Below are positions 38,028-46,295 of a stretch of DNA of 64,000 nt, piece by piece. Within the stretch, counting starts at the first letter, position 1; every line of letters starts with the position of its first letter. Below the pieces are notes generated by a model, which saw only the letters and a list, made by a program, of their open reading frames with translations, ran no database searches and was not told where the DNA came from. Both the position numbers and the translations under genes were made by a program. Source of the stretch: Campylobacter concisus ATCC 51562 (GTDB lineage Bacteria > Campylobacterota > Campylobacteria > Campylobacterales > Campylobacteraceae). The stretch is taken from NCBI RefSeq assembly GCF_000466745.1, contig NZ_ANNI01000008.1, forward strand, positions 1 to 64,000, in the 5' to 3' direction.

Positions 38028-39103
38028 TTTAGCTCTGTTGAGACGTAGTCGTAGCTAAATTCTTTTGGCGAATAGTAGTTTTGTGTGTTGCCATCAACCT
38101 CAGCGTATGGATAGCCAAAGTTGTTTAGCGGAGTTTGCTCTGGAGTTGGCTTTAAGATAAAGTCGCGTCCGTAGTTAAAGCCTATCCAGCACATCTCCCA
38201 GTTGCCAAAGCAATAATCCCTAACAGCTACGATCTTAGCGTCGTCGTTTGTTAATTTCTCGCCTAGTCTTACCTTTGTGACATCCGCTGGATCAACCGGT
38301 ATCCAACCATAGCCTTTTAGGTAAAACTCAGCCCTGCAGTGCTGTCCGCCTGAAATTTTAGCCACGCCGTCTTTTGCGCTACCCATCTGATCTGAAAATC
38401 TAGACTGGCCAACCCTGATACCAAAAATTTCTCTTGCTGGGATGCCAACCGATCTGCAAAGTCCCACGAAAACTGAGTTTATGTCGGTGCATTTGCCAAC
38501 TAGTTTGCCACTTTCAAGTATGGCTTTAACGTCGCCTGTGCCACATCCTAGGATGCTATTGTCACGCTGCATAGTGTTTGCAACCCATGTATAAATGGCC
38601 TTTGCACGCTCCAAATCGCCCTTTAAATTTCCAACGATCTCTAGCGCTTTTGCTCTTACGACGCCATCGGTTGGAATGTGTGAGGTTGGCTTTAGATACT
38701 CTAAAATCGCAGGATCTACCTTCTCGTTTGGATCGAAATTCACTTTGCTAAAGTTAGTATTTCGCTCTGTTGTTTGGATTTTAAACTGCACATTTAAAAC
38801 AGGTCTTGGCTCATTTTCTTCAAAATCAGCATACATCGTTGGTATAAGCGTATCTGAGATATAAACATTTTTAGCAGTTGTGTTTATGACATAGTCTTGT
38901 GTTAGGTGTTGGTAGGTTGTGTTTATCGGAAGCGGTAACCAAATTTTTGAGTTTTTGCCCTTCTCAAGTAGCTGGTGTTTAAAATTTACATCAAAATTTC
39001 TAACTACTGGGCTTGCTGGCTCATCGCTAGCTAAACTAACATTTGGAAGCAGACTAGCTGCACCTAAAAGACCGCCAAATTTAAAAAAATCTCTTCTTTG
39101 CAT
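38024..39103 (-). CDS. Tat-exported transglutaminase-like protein
   Basis: The 359-residue protein opens with a twin-arginine signal (MQRRDFFKFGGLLGAASLLP), so it should be exported folded by the TatBC system. The transglutaminase core holds a Cys-His-Asp triad: Cys205 in LVGKCTDINS, His255 in GGQHCRAEF and Asp271 in GWIPVDPADV. Such proteins can be cysteine proteases, amidases or non-enzymatic. The substrate is unknown. It leads a coupled operon with MerT-like and MerP-like genes, an unusual pairing. Confidence 0.85.
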   Translation of the reverse strand: MQRRDFFKFGGLLGAASLLPNVSLASDEPASPVVRNFDVNFKHQLLEKGKNSKIWLPLPINTTYQHLTQDYVINTTAKNVYISDTLIPTMYADFEENEPRPVLNVQFKIQTTERNTNFSKVNFDPNEKVDPAILEYLKPTSHIPTDGVVRAKALEIVGNLKGDLERAKAIYTWVANTMQRDNSILGCGTGDVKAILESGKLVGKCTDINSVFVGLCRSVGIPAREIFGIRVGQSRFSDQMGSAKDGVAKISGGQHCRAEFYLKGYGWIPVDPADVTKVRLGEKLTNDDAKIVAVRDYCFGNWEMCWIGFNYGRDFILKPTPEQTPLNNFGYPYAEVDGNTQNYYSPKEFSYDYVSTELK

Positions 39104-39194
39104 GAGATGCCTTTTGTTTAATATTAGCCAAACTTGGCTCTAAAACTGCCTGCTATTCTAGCATAAAAATTTTATTTATGATAAAATCCGCCAC

Positions 39195-39362
39195 ATGAAA
39201 AAGATTATATTTTTAGGCTTTATAGCGTTATTTTGCAACGGTTGTCTTTACATGAATGAGCGCGGAGTTTCGACTCAATATTATAATGACTGTAAAGAGT
39301 ATTATGACGCGACTGGCACCTACCAAAAAGAGTGTCCGCACAACATCGTCGACTGGAAATAG
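39195..39362 (+). CDS. Small predicted lipoprotein (55 residues)
   Basis: An unlisted short frame starts at ATG 39195 and ends at TAG 39360-39362. It begins MKKIIFLGFIALFCNGC, a basic start, a hydrophobic core and a lipobox-like end with the lipidated Cys at 17. The mature part is about 39 residues with two more Cys (33 and 47). No strong ribosome binding site is seen, which lowers confidence. It ends one base before the cmoB GTG. From memory, C. jejuni has a small lipoprotein gene (Cj0978c) near cmoB and Cj0977. Confidence 0.7.
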   Translation: MKKIIFLGFIALFCNGCLYMNERGVSTQYYNDCKEYYDATGTYQKECPHNIVDWK

Positions 39363-39363
39363 C

Positions 39364-40233
39364 GTGAATCTTAGTAAATTTAATGAGCAGCAAAAGCAAA
39401 TTTTTAATAGGATAGAAAATTTATCAAATTTTGATTGCGAGCTCGAGTTAAAAGATAGTGTAAATGTGAAATTTAAGAATTTACATCAAGCTAGAAAAGA
39501 TGAAATTTATGATCTTGCTCTTAGCCTAAAGCCTTGGCGAAAAGGACCATTTGAAATTGATGATATATATATAGATAGCGAGTGGCAAAGTTTTATCAAA
39601 TTTAATATCTTAGCCCCTCATCTAAATTTAGCTGGTAAAAGCGTGGCTGATGTTGGTTGCAACAATGGATATTATATGTTTAAAATGCTTGAATACGGTC
39701 CAAAAAGCATAACCGGCTTTGATCCTAGCGTGCATACATTTTTGCAGTTTAAATTTTTAAACAAATTTATCCGCTCAAATATCGCTTATGAGCTTCTTGG
39801 TGTTGAGAGCTTGCCTGAGTATGGAGCTAAATTTGATACGATTTTTTGTCTTGGAGTGATATATCACAGAAGTGATCCTATTAAAATGCTAAAAGAGCTA
39901 AAAATGGCTTTGAATCCTGGCGGTGAGCTATTTTTGGATACTATGTATATTGACATGGAGGGTGATTTTGTGCTGAGCCCAAAAGATAGGTATTCAAAAA
40001 TTCCAAATATCTACTTTGTACCGACTCTCTCAGCCTTACAAAACTGGTGCGAGAGGGCTAAATTTAGGGATTTTACCTTGCTTGATACGAAGGCTACTGA
40101 TCTAAATGAGCAGCGAAAAACGCAGTGGATAGATGGTGAGAGTCTTGGAAATTTCTTAGACCCAGATGACAGTACAAAGACCATCGAGGGCTATCCAGCT
40201 CCAAAAAGAGCCTACGTGAGAGTTAAAATTTAA
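39364..40233 (+). CDS. cmoB: tRNA U34 carboxymethyltransferase CmoB
   Basis: Transfers carboxymethyl from carboxy-SAM to ho5U34 of tRNA. Motifs include LKPWRKGPFEIDDIYIDSEW, VADVGCNNGYYMFKML (SAM site), ITGFDPS, IFCLGVIYHRSDP and EGYPAPKRAYVRVK. I start at GTG 39364, since the 36 codons upstream to ATG 39256 overlap the lipoprotein gene in another frame and do not look like CmoB. GGAAAT precedes the GTG. At 289 residues it is slightly short of E. coli CmoB (323). Its partner cmoA is at 25613-26317. Confidence 0.92.
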   Translation: MNLSKFNEQQKQIFNRIENLSNFDCELELKDSVNVKFKNLHQARKDEIYDLALSLKPWRKGPFEIDDIYIDSEWQSFIKFNILAPHLNLAGKSVADVGCNNGYYMFKMLEYGPKSITGFDPSVHTFLQFKFLNKFIRSNIAYELLGVESLPEYGAKFDTIFCLGVIYHRSDPIKMLKELKMALNPGGELFLDTMYIDMEGDFVLSPKDRYSKIPNIYFVPTLSALQNWCERAKFRDFTLLDTKATDLNEQRKTQWIDGESLGNFLDPDDSTKTIEGYPAPKRAYVRVKI

Positions 40234-40241
40234 GGATAAAT

Positions 40242-40775
40242 ATGGCAGAAGAAAATATCTATGATATAAAAGATGAGTCGCAAATAATCTTACCAGAAGA
40301 TGAAAACCCATTAAGAAATGAGATAAAAACTGCTCCACTTGCAAAGCTAAATTTTAGCGGAACCGCATTTTTGCTTGAGAAAAACCATGCAAAGACTAGA
40401 TTTTTTACTACAGCTGATATGGTGTGCGATGCCGAGGGGCTTATTCATAGTGGGTTTGTTTTTATGGGGGCAAATCACGCTGCACTTTTAGCCATAAATG
40501 AAGAATTTTGCGTTAGTATCGGGGCTAGGATAAATTTCTTTGGACCGCTAAAGCTTGGTGACGTAGTGGAATTTGACGCTCAAGCAAGATTTGAAGAGAG
40601 CAGAAAAAGAGAAGTAAAAGTGCTTGGATACGTTAAAGATATAAAAATTTTTGAAGGAGTATTTCAACTTGTCACACTTGAAGAGCATATCTTCTTGGCT
40701 CAACAAAAAAATATCCAAAAAGAAGCTGCTATAAGGCAGAAAAAAGAACGAGAAGAAGCTAAGGCTAATAGCTAA
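40242..40775 (+). CDS. Flagella-coregulated hot-dog protein (Cj0977 homologue)
   Basis: The 177-residue protein resembles, by my recollection of sequence and position after cmoB, C. jejuni Cj0977. That is a sigma-28-regulated, non-flagellar hot-dog protein needed for virulence and invasion. The core (about 35-155) has DAEGLIHSGFVFMGANHAALLAINEE and GPLKLGDVVEFDAQARF, typical of hot-dog thioesterase-like domains that may bind acyl-CoA. A Lys/Glu-rich C-terminal helix follows. It starts eight bases after cmoB. No sigma-28 site is obvious just upstream. Confidence 0.8.
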   Translation: MAEENIYDIKDESQIILPEDENPLRNEIKTAPLAKLNFSGTAFLLEKNHAKTRFFTTADMVCDAEGLIHSGFVFMGANHAALLAINEEFCVSIGARINFFGPLKLGDVVEFDAQARFEESRKREVKVLGYVKDIKIFEGVFQLVTLEEHIFLAQQKNIQKEAAIRQKKEREEAKANS

Positions 40776-40918
40776 AAGTAAGTAAAAATTTTTGATTTTT
40801 AATCCCAAATAAAACGAAATTTTAAAAAGACAATCTTTATCTCATTATCCTATTTTGGTAAATAATTGGTAACATTTTTTAAATTTTTAAGAAAAATTAA
40901 GCAATAAAATTAATTTTC

Positions 40919-40927
40919 TATGATAAT
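40919..40927 (+). promoter_or_regulatory. Candidate -10 region of porA
   Basis: TATGATAAT lies 36 bases before the porA ATG, in an A+T-rich leader with TTGGTAA-like tracts about 50 bases further upstream and a perfect AAGGAG ribosome binding site. It is the obvious -10 candidate for this presumably highly expressed gene. Confidence 0.5.
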
Positions 40928-40962
40928 ATCCTTTCAAAACTTTTTATCAAAAGGAGATTTAG

Positions 40963-42240
40963 ATGAAAATTACAAAAGTTAGCTTAGCTGCTTTGGTTGC
41001 TTTAGGTGCATTTTCAAGCGTTGCAAGTGCAACTCCACTTGAAGAAGCTATAAAAAATGTAGATCTTTCAGGATTTGCAAGATATCGTTATACAAATGAT
41101 AACCGTGATAGAAAAGCTGATACAAAAGCTGGCACAAATGATACTGCTGGGCATGCGTTTAGAATGCAAACATCATTTAAAGCTGCAATTGATGATAACT
41201 TCTTTGGCGTTTTAACACTAAGATATGCTGCTACAGATGGTTCTGGTGACAACAATGAAAAAAGAGACGCCAATGGAGAAATAATTGATGGTACAGATAA
41301 AACAAATACAACAAATTCTTTTGGTGTATATGAGATGTATCTAGGATACAAAGTATCTAACACTACTATTACAGCTGGTAAACAACTTATCAAAACTTTC
41401 TATGATGATGGTGATATAGCTGGCACTGGTCTAAAAGCGGTAAGTACAGATGTGTCTGGCCTTACTTTAACAGCTGCTGCTTATGATGCATTAGAAGATA
41501 GCACTAATGAAATTGATGGACCTTTCTTAACTACTGTAACTAATAGCGCAACTTTCCATGATGCTCCTGCTAACCTCTATTATTTAGGTGCAGTTGGTAG
41601 CTATGATCCAGTATCATTTAAGGTAGCTATTGCAAATCTACAAGAAATTGCTACACTTTATGGTGCTGAAGCAGCATTTAGCTTTAATGTAACCGACGAT
41701 ATAAACCTAAACCTAAAAGGTCAATATGTTTATAGCGATTCAGATCACAAAAAAGTAGCTGATGCTGACTTTTGGGCTGTTCAAGCTGGAACAAAACTAT
41801 TTGGTGCTAAATTTAATGCTGGCTACTTAGAATTTGACGCTAAAAATAAAGATAATGATGCTAGAAATAGTGGTAAAATCGCATTTACATCAATTGATGC
41901 AAATGGTCAGCTAATCAACCCAGCTAAAATATTAAATGGTGCAATGAGTGGTAGCAAACAGTTCTATAATAACATTAAAGGTGACAACGATTACTGGTTT
42001 GTTAATACTGGATATGACATAGATAAATTTGGTCTTGGTGCTGGTTATACTCAAGGTAAAGGTACAAGCTATGCTCTTAATAAAGAGAGAGCAAAAAGAA
42101 ATGAGTGGTATGCACAAGCTAGCTACAAATATAGCAAAAAACTTAATTTCCTAACTTGGTATGCAGCTGCTAAAGACAAAAAAGATGGTGAAAGCTTTAA
42201 ACAAAATCGTATAAGATTTGAAGCAAAATATAGCTTCTAA
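40963..42240 (+). CDS. porA: Major outer membrane protein (PorA-type porin)
   Basis: The 425-residue protein has a signal peptide (about 1-23, cut after SSVASA) and begins the mature part with TPLEEAIKNVDLSGFARYRYTNDN, the pattern of Campylobacter MOMP. The rest is alternating beta-strands with variable Asn/Asp/Lys-rich loops, ending in RFEAKYSF with a terminal Phe. MOMP is a trimeric 18-strand porin and the main surface protein. AAGGAG precedes the ATG, and a strong terminator follows the stop. Confidence 0.95.
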   Translation: MKITKVSLAALVALGAFSSVASATPLEEAIKNVDLSGFARYRYTNDNRDRKADTKAGTNDTAGHAFRMQTSFKAAIDDNFFGVLTLRYAATDGSGDNNEKRDANGEIIDGTDKTNTTNSFGVYEMYLGYKVSNTTITAGKQLIKTFYDDGDIAGTGLKAVSTDVSGLTLTAAAYDALEDSTNEIDGPFLTTVTNSATFHDAPANLYYLGAVGSYDPVSFKVAIANLQEIATLYGAEAAFSFNVTDDINLNLKGQYVYSDSDHKKVADADFWAVQAGTKLFGAKFNAGYLEFDAKNKDNDARNSGKIAFTSIDANGQLINPAKILNGAMSGSKQFYNNIKGDNDYWFVNTGYDIDKFGLGAGYTQGKGTSYALNKERAKRNEWYAQASYKYSKKLNFLTWYAAAKDKKDGESFKQNRIRFEAKYSF

Positions 42241-42250
42241 AAACATTTAT

Positions 42251-42278
42251 CCGAGCGAGTTTTCGCTCGGACCTTTTC
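42251..42278 (+). terminator. porA terminator
   Basis: CCGAGCGA and TCGCTCGG form a perfect eight-base-pair stem around a GTTT loop, 11 bases after the porA stop, followed by ACCTTTTC. A strong intrinsic terminator is expected after this gene. Confidence 0.88.
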
Positions 42279-42416
42279 AAAATTTAAAATAGACTACATA
42301 CAAAATTTCTCTATCTTTTTTGATTGACTCTTAGTTTTATAAAAAATATAAATTTTTAAATAGTGATTAAGTGTATTCTAGAAGCTTGAAATTTGAAATT
42401 AATACCACCTAAATTT

Positions 42417-43019
42417 TTAACTAATTTTTACTATATCTATCCAATAATCAATATTGTTTTGCTCGGCCTTTAGTGTACTACCTTCTCCGTGTCCTGGATA
42501 AAGCGTGAAGTTGCCTTTTAAATTTTTACACTTTCCTAGACTTTTTAACATTTCATTTTTATCTGAAAAAGGAAAATCCCAGCGTCCTATGCTCCCTCTA
42601 AATAAAAAATCCCCACTAAACATCATGTCATCTATCTCTATCATCGAGCAGCCTGGTGTATGTCCTGGAAAATGATGAAATTTAATACAAAAATCATCAA
42701 CGTTAAAATTTTCATCATTATCAACCAAAACATCTGGAGTAAAAGTATTTTTCATATAACCAAAAATATCACTCTCGCACATGAAAGCATCAAATTTATT
42801 AATATAAACTGGAATTTCTAGCTCATCTTTTAATTCACCAGCATCAAAAATATGATCAAAATGCCCATGAGTACAAAGGATGGCTTTTAAATTTTTGGCA
42901 TTTTGTAAAACCCATTCTTTTGCCCCATCTCCTGGATCTATCACTAAAGATGAATCATTTTTTGTAACGATGTAACAATTAGTGCCAAAATCTCCAAAAC
43001 TTTTGTGTATTACTCTCAT
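42417..43019 (-). CDS. MBL-fold hydrolase (glyoxalase II-like)
   Basis: The 200-residue protein has the complete metallo-beta-lactamase-fold zinc motif THGHFDH (about 50-56), preceded by LVIDPGDG. The later His in FPGHTPGCSMIE, Asp in FSGDFLFRGSIGR and His in YPGHGEGST complete the two-metal site. It is shorter than true glyoxalase II (about 250), lacking the C-terminal glutathione domain, so it may be a YcbL-type enzyme. The substrate is unknown. It is divergent from nadE. Confidence 0.9.
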   Translation of the reverse strand: MRVIHKSFGDFGTNCYIVTKNDSSLVIDPGDGAKEWVLQNAKNLKAILCTHGHFDHIFDAGELKDELEIPVYINKFDAFMCESDIFGYMKNTFTPDVLVDNDENFNVDDFCIKFHHFPGHTPGCSMIEIDDMMFSGDFLFRGSIGRWDFPFSDKNEMLKSLGKCKNLKGNFTLYPGHGEGSTLKAEQNNIDYWIDIVKIS

Positions 43020-43139
43020 TTTTTACCTTAAATTTATTATTTCTTAAAATTTTGCATCTTTTTACCTAAACTTAAAGAAAAATTTTAAATTTAATGAGTA
43101 TAATTTTTGCAAAAGGAAGCAAATCTAGGCAAAGGAAGA

Positions 43140-43877
43140 ATGAAGGAGTATCAAAAGATCGAAGAAACTTTAGTTTTAAGCTTAAAAGATAAAACTAAAG
43201 ATAAAAATTTGTTGTTGGGTGTTAGTGGAGGTATTGATTCTGCTGTAGTAGCGACTTTGTGTGCAAGAGCAAAACCAAATGAAACTCATGCGCTCATCAT
43301 GCCAACAGCATCATCAAACAGACAAAATATGGACGATGCCTTAAATTTATGTGAAAAACTAAACATAAAATATAAGGTTTTATCCATAGAGGGTATTTTA
43401 AATGCCTTTTACGAAACGATAGATGTAAATTTAAGCAATTTAAGAAAAGGGAATTTAGCAGCTAGAGTTAGAATGAGCTTGCTTTATGATTATTCATCTA
43501 GTATAAACGCTCTAGTTATCGGAACAAGCAACAAAAGTGAGCTTATGCTTGGATACGGTACGATATTTGGGGATTTAGCATGTGCGATAAATCCTATCGG
43601 AGAGCTTTACAAAAGTGAAATTTTTGAATTTGCAAAACATCTTGGGGTTGATAAAAATTTTATTGACAAAGCACCTTCGGCTGATTTGTGGGATGGACAA
43701 AATGACGAAGGCGATATAGGTTACAGTTATGCTGTTATCGATGAGATTTTAGAAAATTTAGAAAATAACAAGGAGCAAATCATCAAAAAGTTTGGATTAA
43801 AAGCAGTATCGGATATAGAAAATAGAGTTGTTTCAAACAGGTTTAAACGACAAATGCCGTTGATAGTGAAAATTTAA
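43140..43877 (+). CDS. nadE: NAD+ synthetase
   Basis: Amidates deamido-NAD to NAD+. The ATP-pyrophosphatase P-loop LLGVSGGIDSAVVATLC is at about 25-41. GNLAARVRMSLLYDYS, VIGTSNKSELMLGYGT and APSADLWDGQNDE follow. At 245 residues it lacks a glutaminase domain, so it is the ammonia-dependent form. I place the start at ATG 43140, after AAGGAAGA; a TTG 33 bases upstream is less likely. It opens the run leading to kdsB. Confidence 0.96.
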   Translation: MKEYQKIEETLVLSLKDKTKDKNLLLGVSGGIDSAVVATLCARAKPNETHALIMPTASSNRQNMDDALNLCEKLNIKYKVLSIEGILNAFYETIDVNLSNLRKGNLAARVRMSLLYDYSSSINALVIGTSNKSELMLGYGTIFGDLACAINPIGELYKSEIFEFAKHLGVDKNFIDKAPSADLWDGQNDEGDIGYSYAVIDEILENLENNKEQIIKKFGLKAVSDIENRVVSNRFKRQMPLIVKI

Positions 43878-43887
43878 AGGATTAAAG

Positions 43888-45018
43888 ATGAGAGAGATTC
43901 CGTTTTATAGACCAACTATCACTGAGCGTGAAAGTGAGCTTATTGAGGAGGCTTTGCACTCTGAAAATACTACTAATATCGTTGCTAGATTTGAAGAGAA
44001 GTTAAAAGAGTATTTTGGTGCAAAATTTGTAGTTACCACAAATAATATCGCAGCCGCACATCACTTGGCACTAAGCGCGCTTGACACTAAACGCGGAGAT
44101 AAGGTCATTTGCTCCATAAATGCTTTTCCTAGCATTGCACAAGCTGTTAGACATTTTGATGCTGAACCTATTTTTGTGGATGTTGATGAAGAAGATTTTA
44201 ATATCTGCCCAGACGCCCTTGAGAAAGTGCTAAAAGAGCAAAATCACAAAAAATTAAAATGTGCTTTTATATCTCATATCGCAGGTCAAAGTGCCAGGAT
44301 GGATGAGATAACGGCTATTTGTGAGAAATACGGCGTAAAAATTTTAGATGATGCAAACCGCGGTATGGGCTTAACATACAATGGCAAAAAAGTTGGCTCA
44401 GACTCTTTTTTGTCATGCTTTCAGACACATTCGCGTGTACAAAATCCTATATCAACGGTTGGATTTTTTACGACAAATGATGAGGAAATTTATAAAAGAG
44501 CAAAACTACTTCGCAACTATGCTCTTGTAAATGGCATTGATAAATTTGGTAGCTTGAGTTATATTTATGATGTCGTTGATATTGGCTTAAAGTATGATAT
44601 AAACTCGATAAATGCAGCATTTTCTATTGCACAGCTAGAAAGAACAGATAAGCTCATACAAAGAAGACAAGAGATCGCAAAAATTTATGATAAAGAGCTT
44701 GGCGAGTGCCACAATATAACAATCCCTGTCAAAAAACGCGAGCACATTTATACTCAGTATATTATTAAGATAAATAAAAATCGTGACGGCTTTGCTAGAG
44801 AGCTTTTGGAACACGGCATTCACACATCATTGCACTACATACCGATACATTTACTAAGCTATTACAAAAACAAATACTCACTTAAAGTAAATGATTTTCC
44901 AAATGCTTTAAAAAATTATCAGCAAGTGTTGTCACTGCCTATTTATCATAGTTTGAGTGACGAAGAGGTGCAATACATCTGCAGCAAAGTAAAAGAAATT
45001 TCTAAAACTCGTGTTTAA
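43888..45018 (+). CDS. DegT/DnrJ/EryC1 fold protein lacking the catalytic lysine
   Basis: The 376-residue protein has the whole DegT sugar-aminotransferase fold: a PLP-type large domain, [30 protein letters not shown] with the pyridine-binding Asp (154 or 155), and a C-terminal domain that in relatives binds the sugar. However, the segment where relatives have the Schiff-base Lys and GEGG reads [18 protein letters not shown] (177-194) with no Lys. There is no Lys from 173 to 197. Normal transamination is therefore unlikely; it may be a ColD-like dehydratase variant or a non-enzyme. It sits between nadE and lpxK, which hints at surface sugars or lipid A. Its end overlaps lpxK by eight bases. 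Confidence 0.85.
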   Translation: MREIPFYRPTITERESELIEEALHSENTTNIVARFEEKLKEYFGAKFVVTTNNIAAAHHLALSALDTKRGDKVICSINAFPSIAQAVRHFDAEPIFVDVDEEDFNICPDALEKVLKEQNHKKLKCAFISHIAGQSARMDEITAICEKYGVKILDDANRGMGLTYNGKKVGSDSFLSCFQTHSRVQNPISTVGFFTTNDEEIYKRAKLLRNYALVNGIDKFGSLSYIYDVVDIGLKYDINSINAAFSIAQLERTDKLIQRRQEIAKIYDKELGECHNITIPVKKREHIYTQYIIKINKNRDGFARELLEHGIHTSLHYIPIHLLSYYKNKYSLKVNDFPNALKNYQQVLSLPIYHSLSDEEVQYICSKVKEISKTRV

Positions 45019-45946
45019 GAAATTAAATATTTTTTTGCATTCTTGGGCGAATGACTACTTCTTTCGCCCAAATTTCTTTCAAATTTTACTAGCATTTTTA
45101 CTTTTGCCATTAAGTTTTATCTATTTTCTTATTGTTGTTCTTAAGAAATTTACTGCTAGAAAAATAGACTTTGGCATAAAGATAATAAGCGTGGGAAATT
45201 TGACACTTGGAGGAAGTGGTAAGACCCCGCTTTGCGTGGCAATTGCTAAAAATTTCGAAGGTGCTTTTATCATTCTTAGAGGCTATAAAAGAAAAAGCAA
45301 AGGCATGCAAGTTGTCGCTCGAAATGGCGAAATTTTACTTGACGTAGCAGCAAGTGGCGATGAGGCGATGATATATGCCACAAGTCTTAAAAACGCAAAT
45401 GTTATCGTGAGCGAAGATAGAAAAGTAGCCATAAAGTACGCCAAAACGCATGGTGCGAAGTATATTTTGCTTGATGATGGTTTTTCTAAATTTGACATAG
45501 CCAAATTTGACATTCTAGTACGCCCAAACCCAGAGCCAAGACTAAAATTTTGCTTACCAAGCGGGGCTTATAGATATCCATTTAGCTTTTATAAATTTGC
45601 TGATTTTATCGCTAGTGAAGGACAAACTCATTTTAGAAAGAGTGAAATTTTAAATAAAAGCGAAAAAATGGTTCTAGTAACGGCCATAGCAAACCCAGAG
45701 CGCCTCAAGCCATTTTTTGATGAGTGCATAGCTCGCGTCTTTTTTCCTGACCATTATGATTTTTCAAAAGATGAACTAAGTGAAATTTTGCAAAGTTACG
45801 GTGCGACCTCGCTTTTGATGACGCAAAAGGACTATGTAAAGGCAAAGGACTTTGGGCTGAGAGTATCGCTTGTAACGCTTGAAGTTACGCTAAGTGAAGA
45901 GTTTAAAAAGGTTTTAGAGCGACAAATTAAGCCCAGTTTGTTATAA
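45011..45946 (+). CDS. lpxK: Tetraacyldisaccharide 4'-kinase
   Basis: Phosphorylates the 4' position of the lipid A precursor at the inner membrane. A hydrophobic N-terminal helix at about 23-45 is followed by the modified P-loop [13 protein letters not shown] at about 62-74. [19 protein letters not shown] and [11 protein letters not shown] follow as in the family. 311 residues is normal. It starts with GTG inside the end of the DegT-like gene. A kdsB gene lies three genes downstream. Confidence 0.95.
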   Translation: MFKKLNIFLHSWANDYFFRPNFFQILLAFLLLPLSFIYFLIVVLKKFTARKIDFGIKIISVGNLTLGGSGKTPLCVAIAKNFEGAFIILRGYKRKSKGMQVVARNGEILLDVAASGDEAMIYATSLKNANVIVSEDRKVAIKYAKTHGAKYILLDDGFSKFDIAKFDILVRPNPEPRLKFCLPSGAYRYPFSFYKFADFIASEGQTHFRKSEILNKSEKMVLVTAIANPERLKPFFDECIARVFFPDHYDFSKDELSEILQSYGATSLLMTQKDYVKAKDFGLRVSLVTLEVTLSEEFKKVLERQIKPSLL

Positions 45947-45980
45947 TGAGCCACTTTTTAAAAGGAAAATTTAGATCAAA

Positions 45981-46295
45981 ATGAGAATTTTAATCACCTC
46001 AGTCGCAAAGAAAAAAGAGGCGAAAAAACTAAGCAAAAAGCTCGTGAAAAAGGGCTTTGCAGCTTGCGTGAGTAGCTTTAGCGCAAAGAGCATTTATCTT
46101 TGGCAAGAGAAGCTTTGTGATGAAAAAGAGCAAATTTTACTCATAAAAACGGACGTGAAATTTAAAAAAGTAGCTAAATTTATAAAAAAGCACCACAGCT
46201 ACGAAACCCCAGAAATTTTGGCACTTAAGCCAAAAGAGATATTTAAAAAATATGAAATTTGGATAAAAAAATCAACTAAAAAAGGCAAAAAATGA
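45981..46295 (+). CDS. cutA: Divalent cation tolerance protein CutA
   Basis: CutA1 is a trimeric ferredoxin-like protein tied to copper tolerance in some bacteria. The 104-residue protein matches the family: KKLVKKGFAACVSSFSAKSIYLWQ split around the GFAACV motif, IYLWQEKL, and HHSYETPEILALKP with the conserved Tyr-Glu-Thr-Pro. The C-terminus is unusually Lys-rich. It overlaps thrC by four bases and sits between lpxK and thrC. Confidence 0.92.
   Translation: MRILITSVAKKKEAKKLSKKLVKKGFAACVSSFSAKSIYLWQEKLCDEKEQILLIKTDVKFKKVAKFIKKHHSYETPEILALKPKEIFKKYEIWIKKSTKKGKK

Noticed and set aside
39256..39363. A 36-residue N-terminal extension of CmoB
   Set aside because: It overlaps a better-supported lipoprotein frame, does not resemble CmoB, and a GTG with GGAAAT upstream fits the family start.
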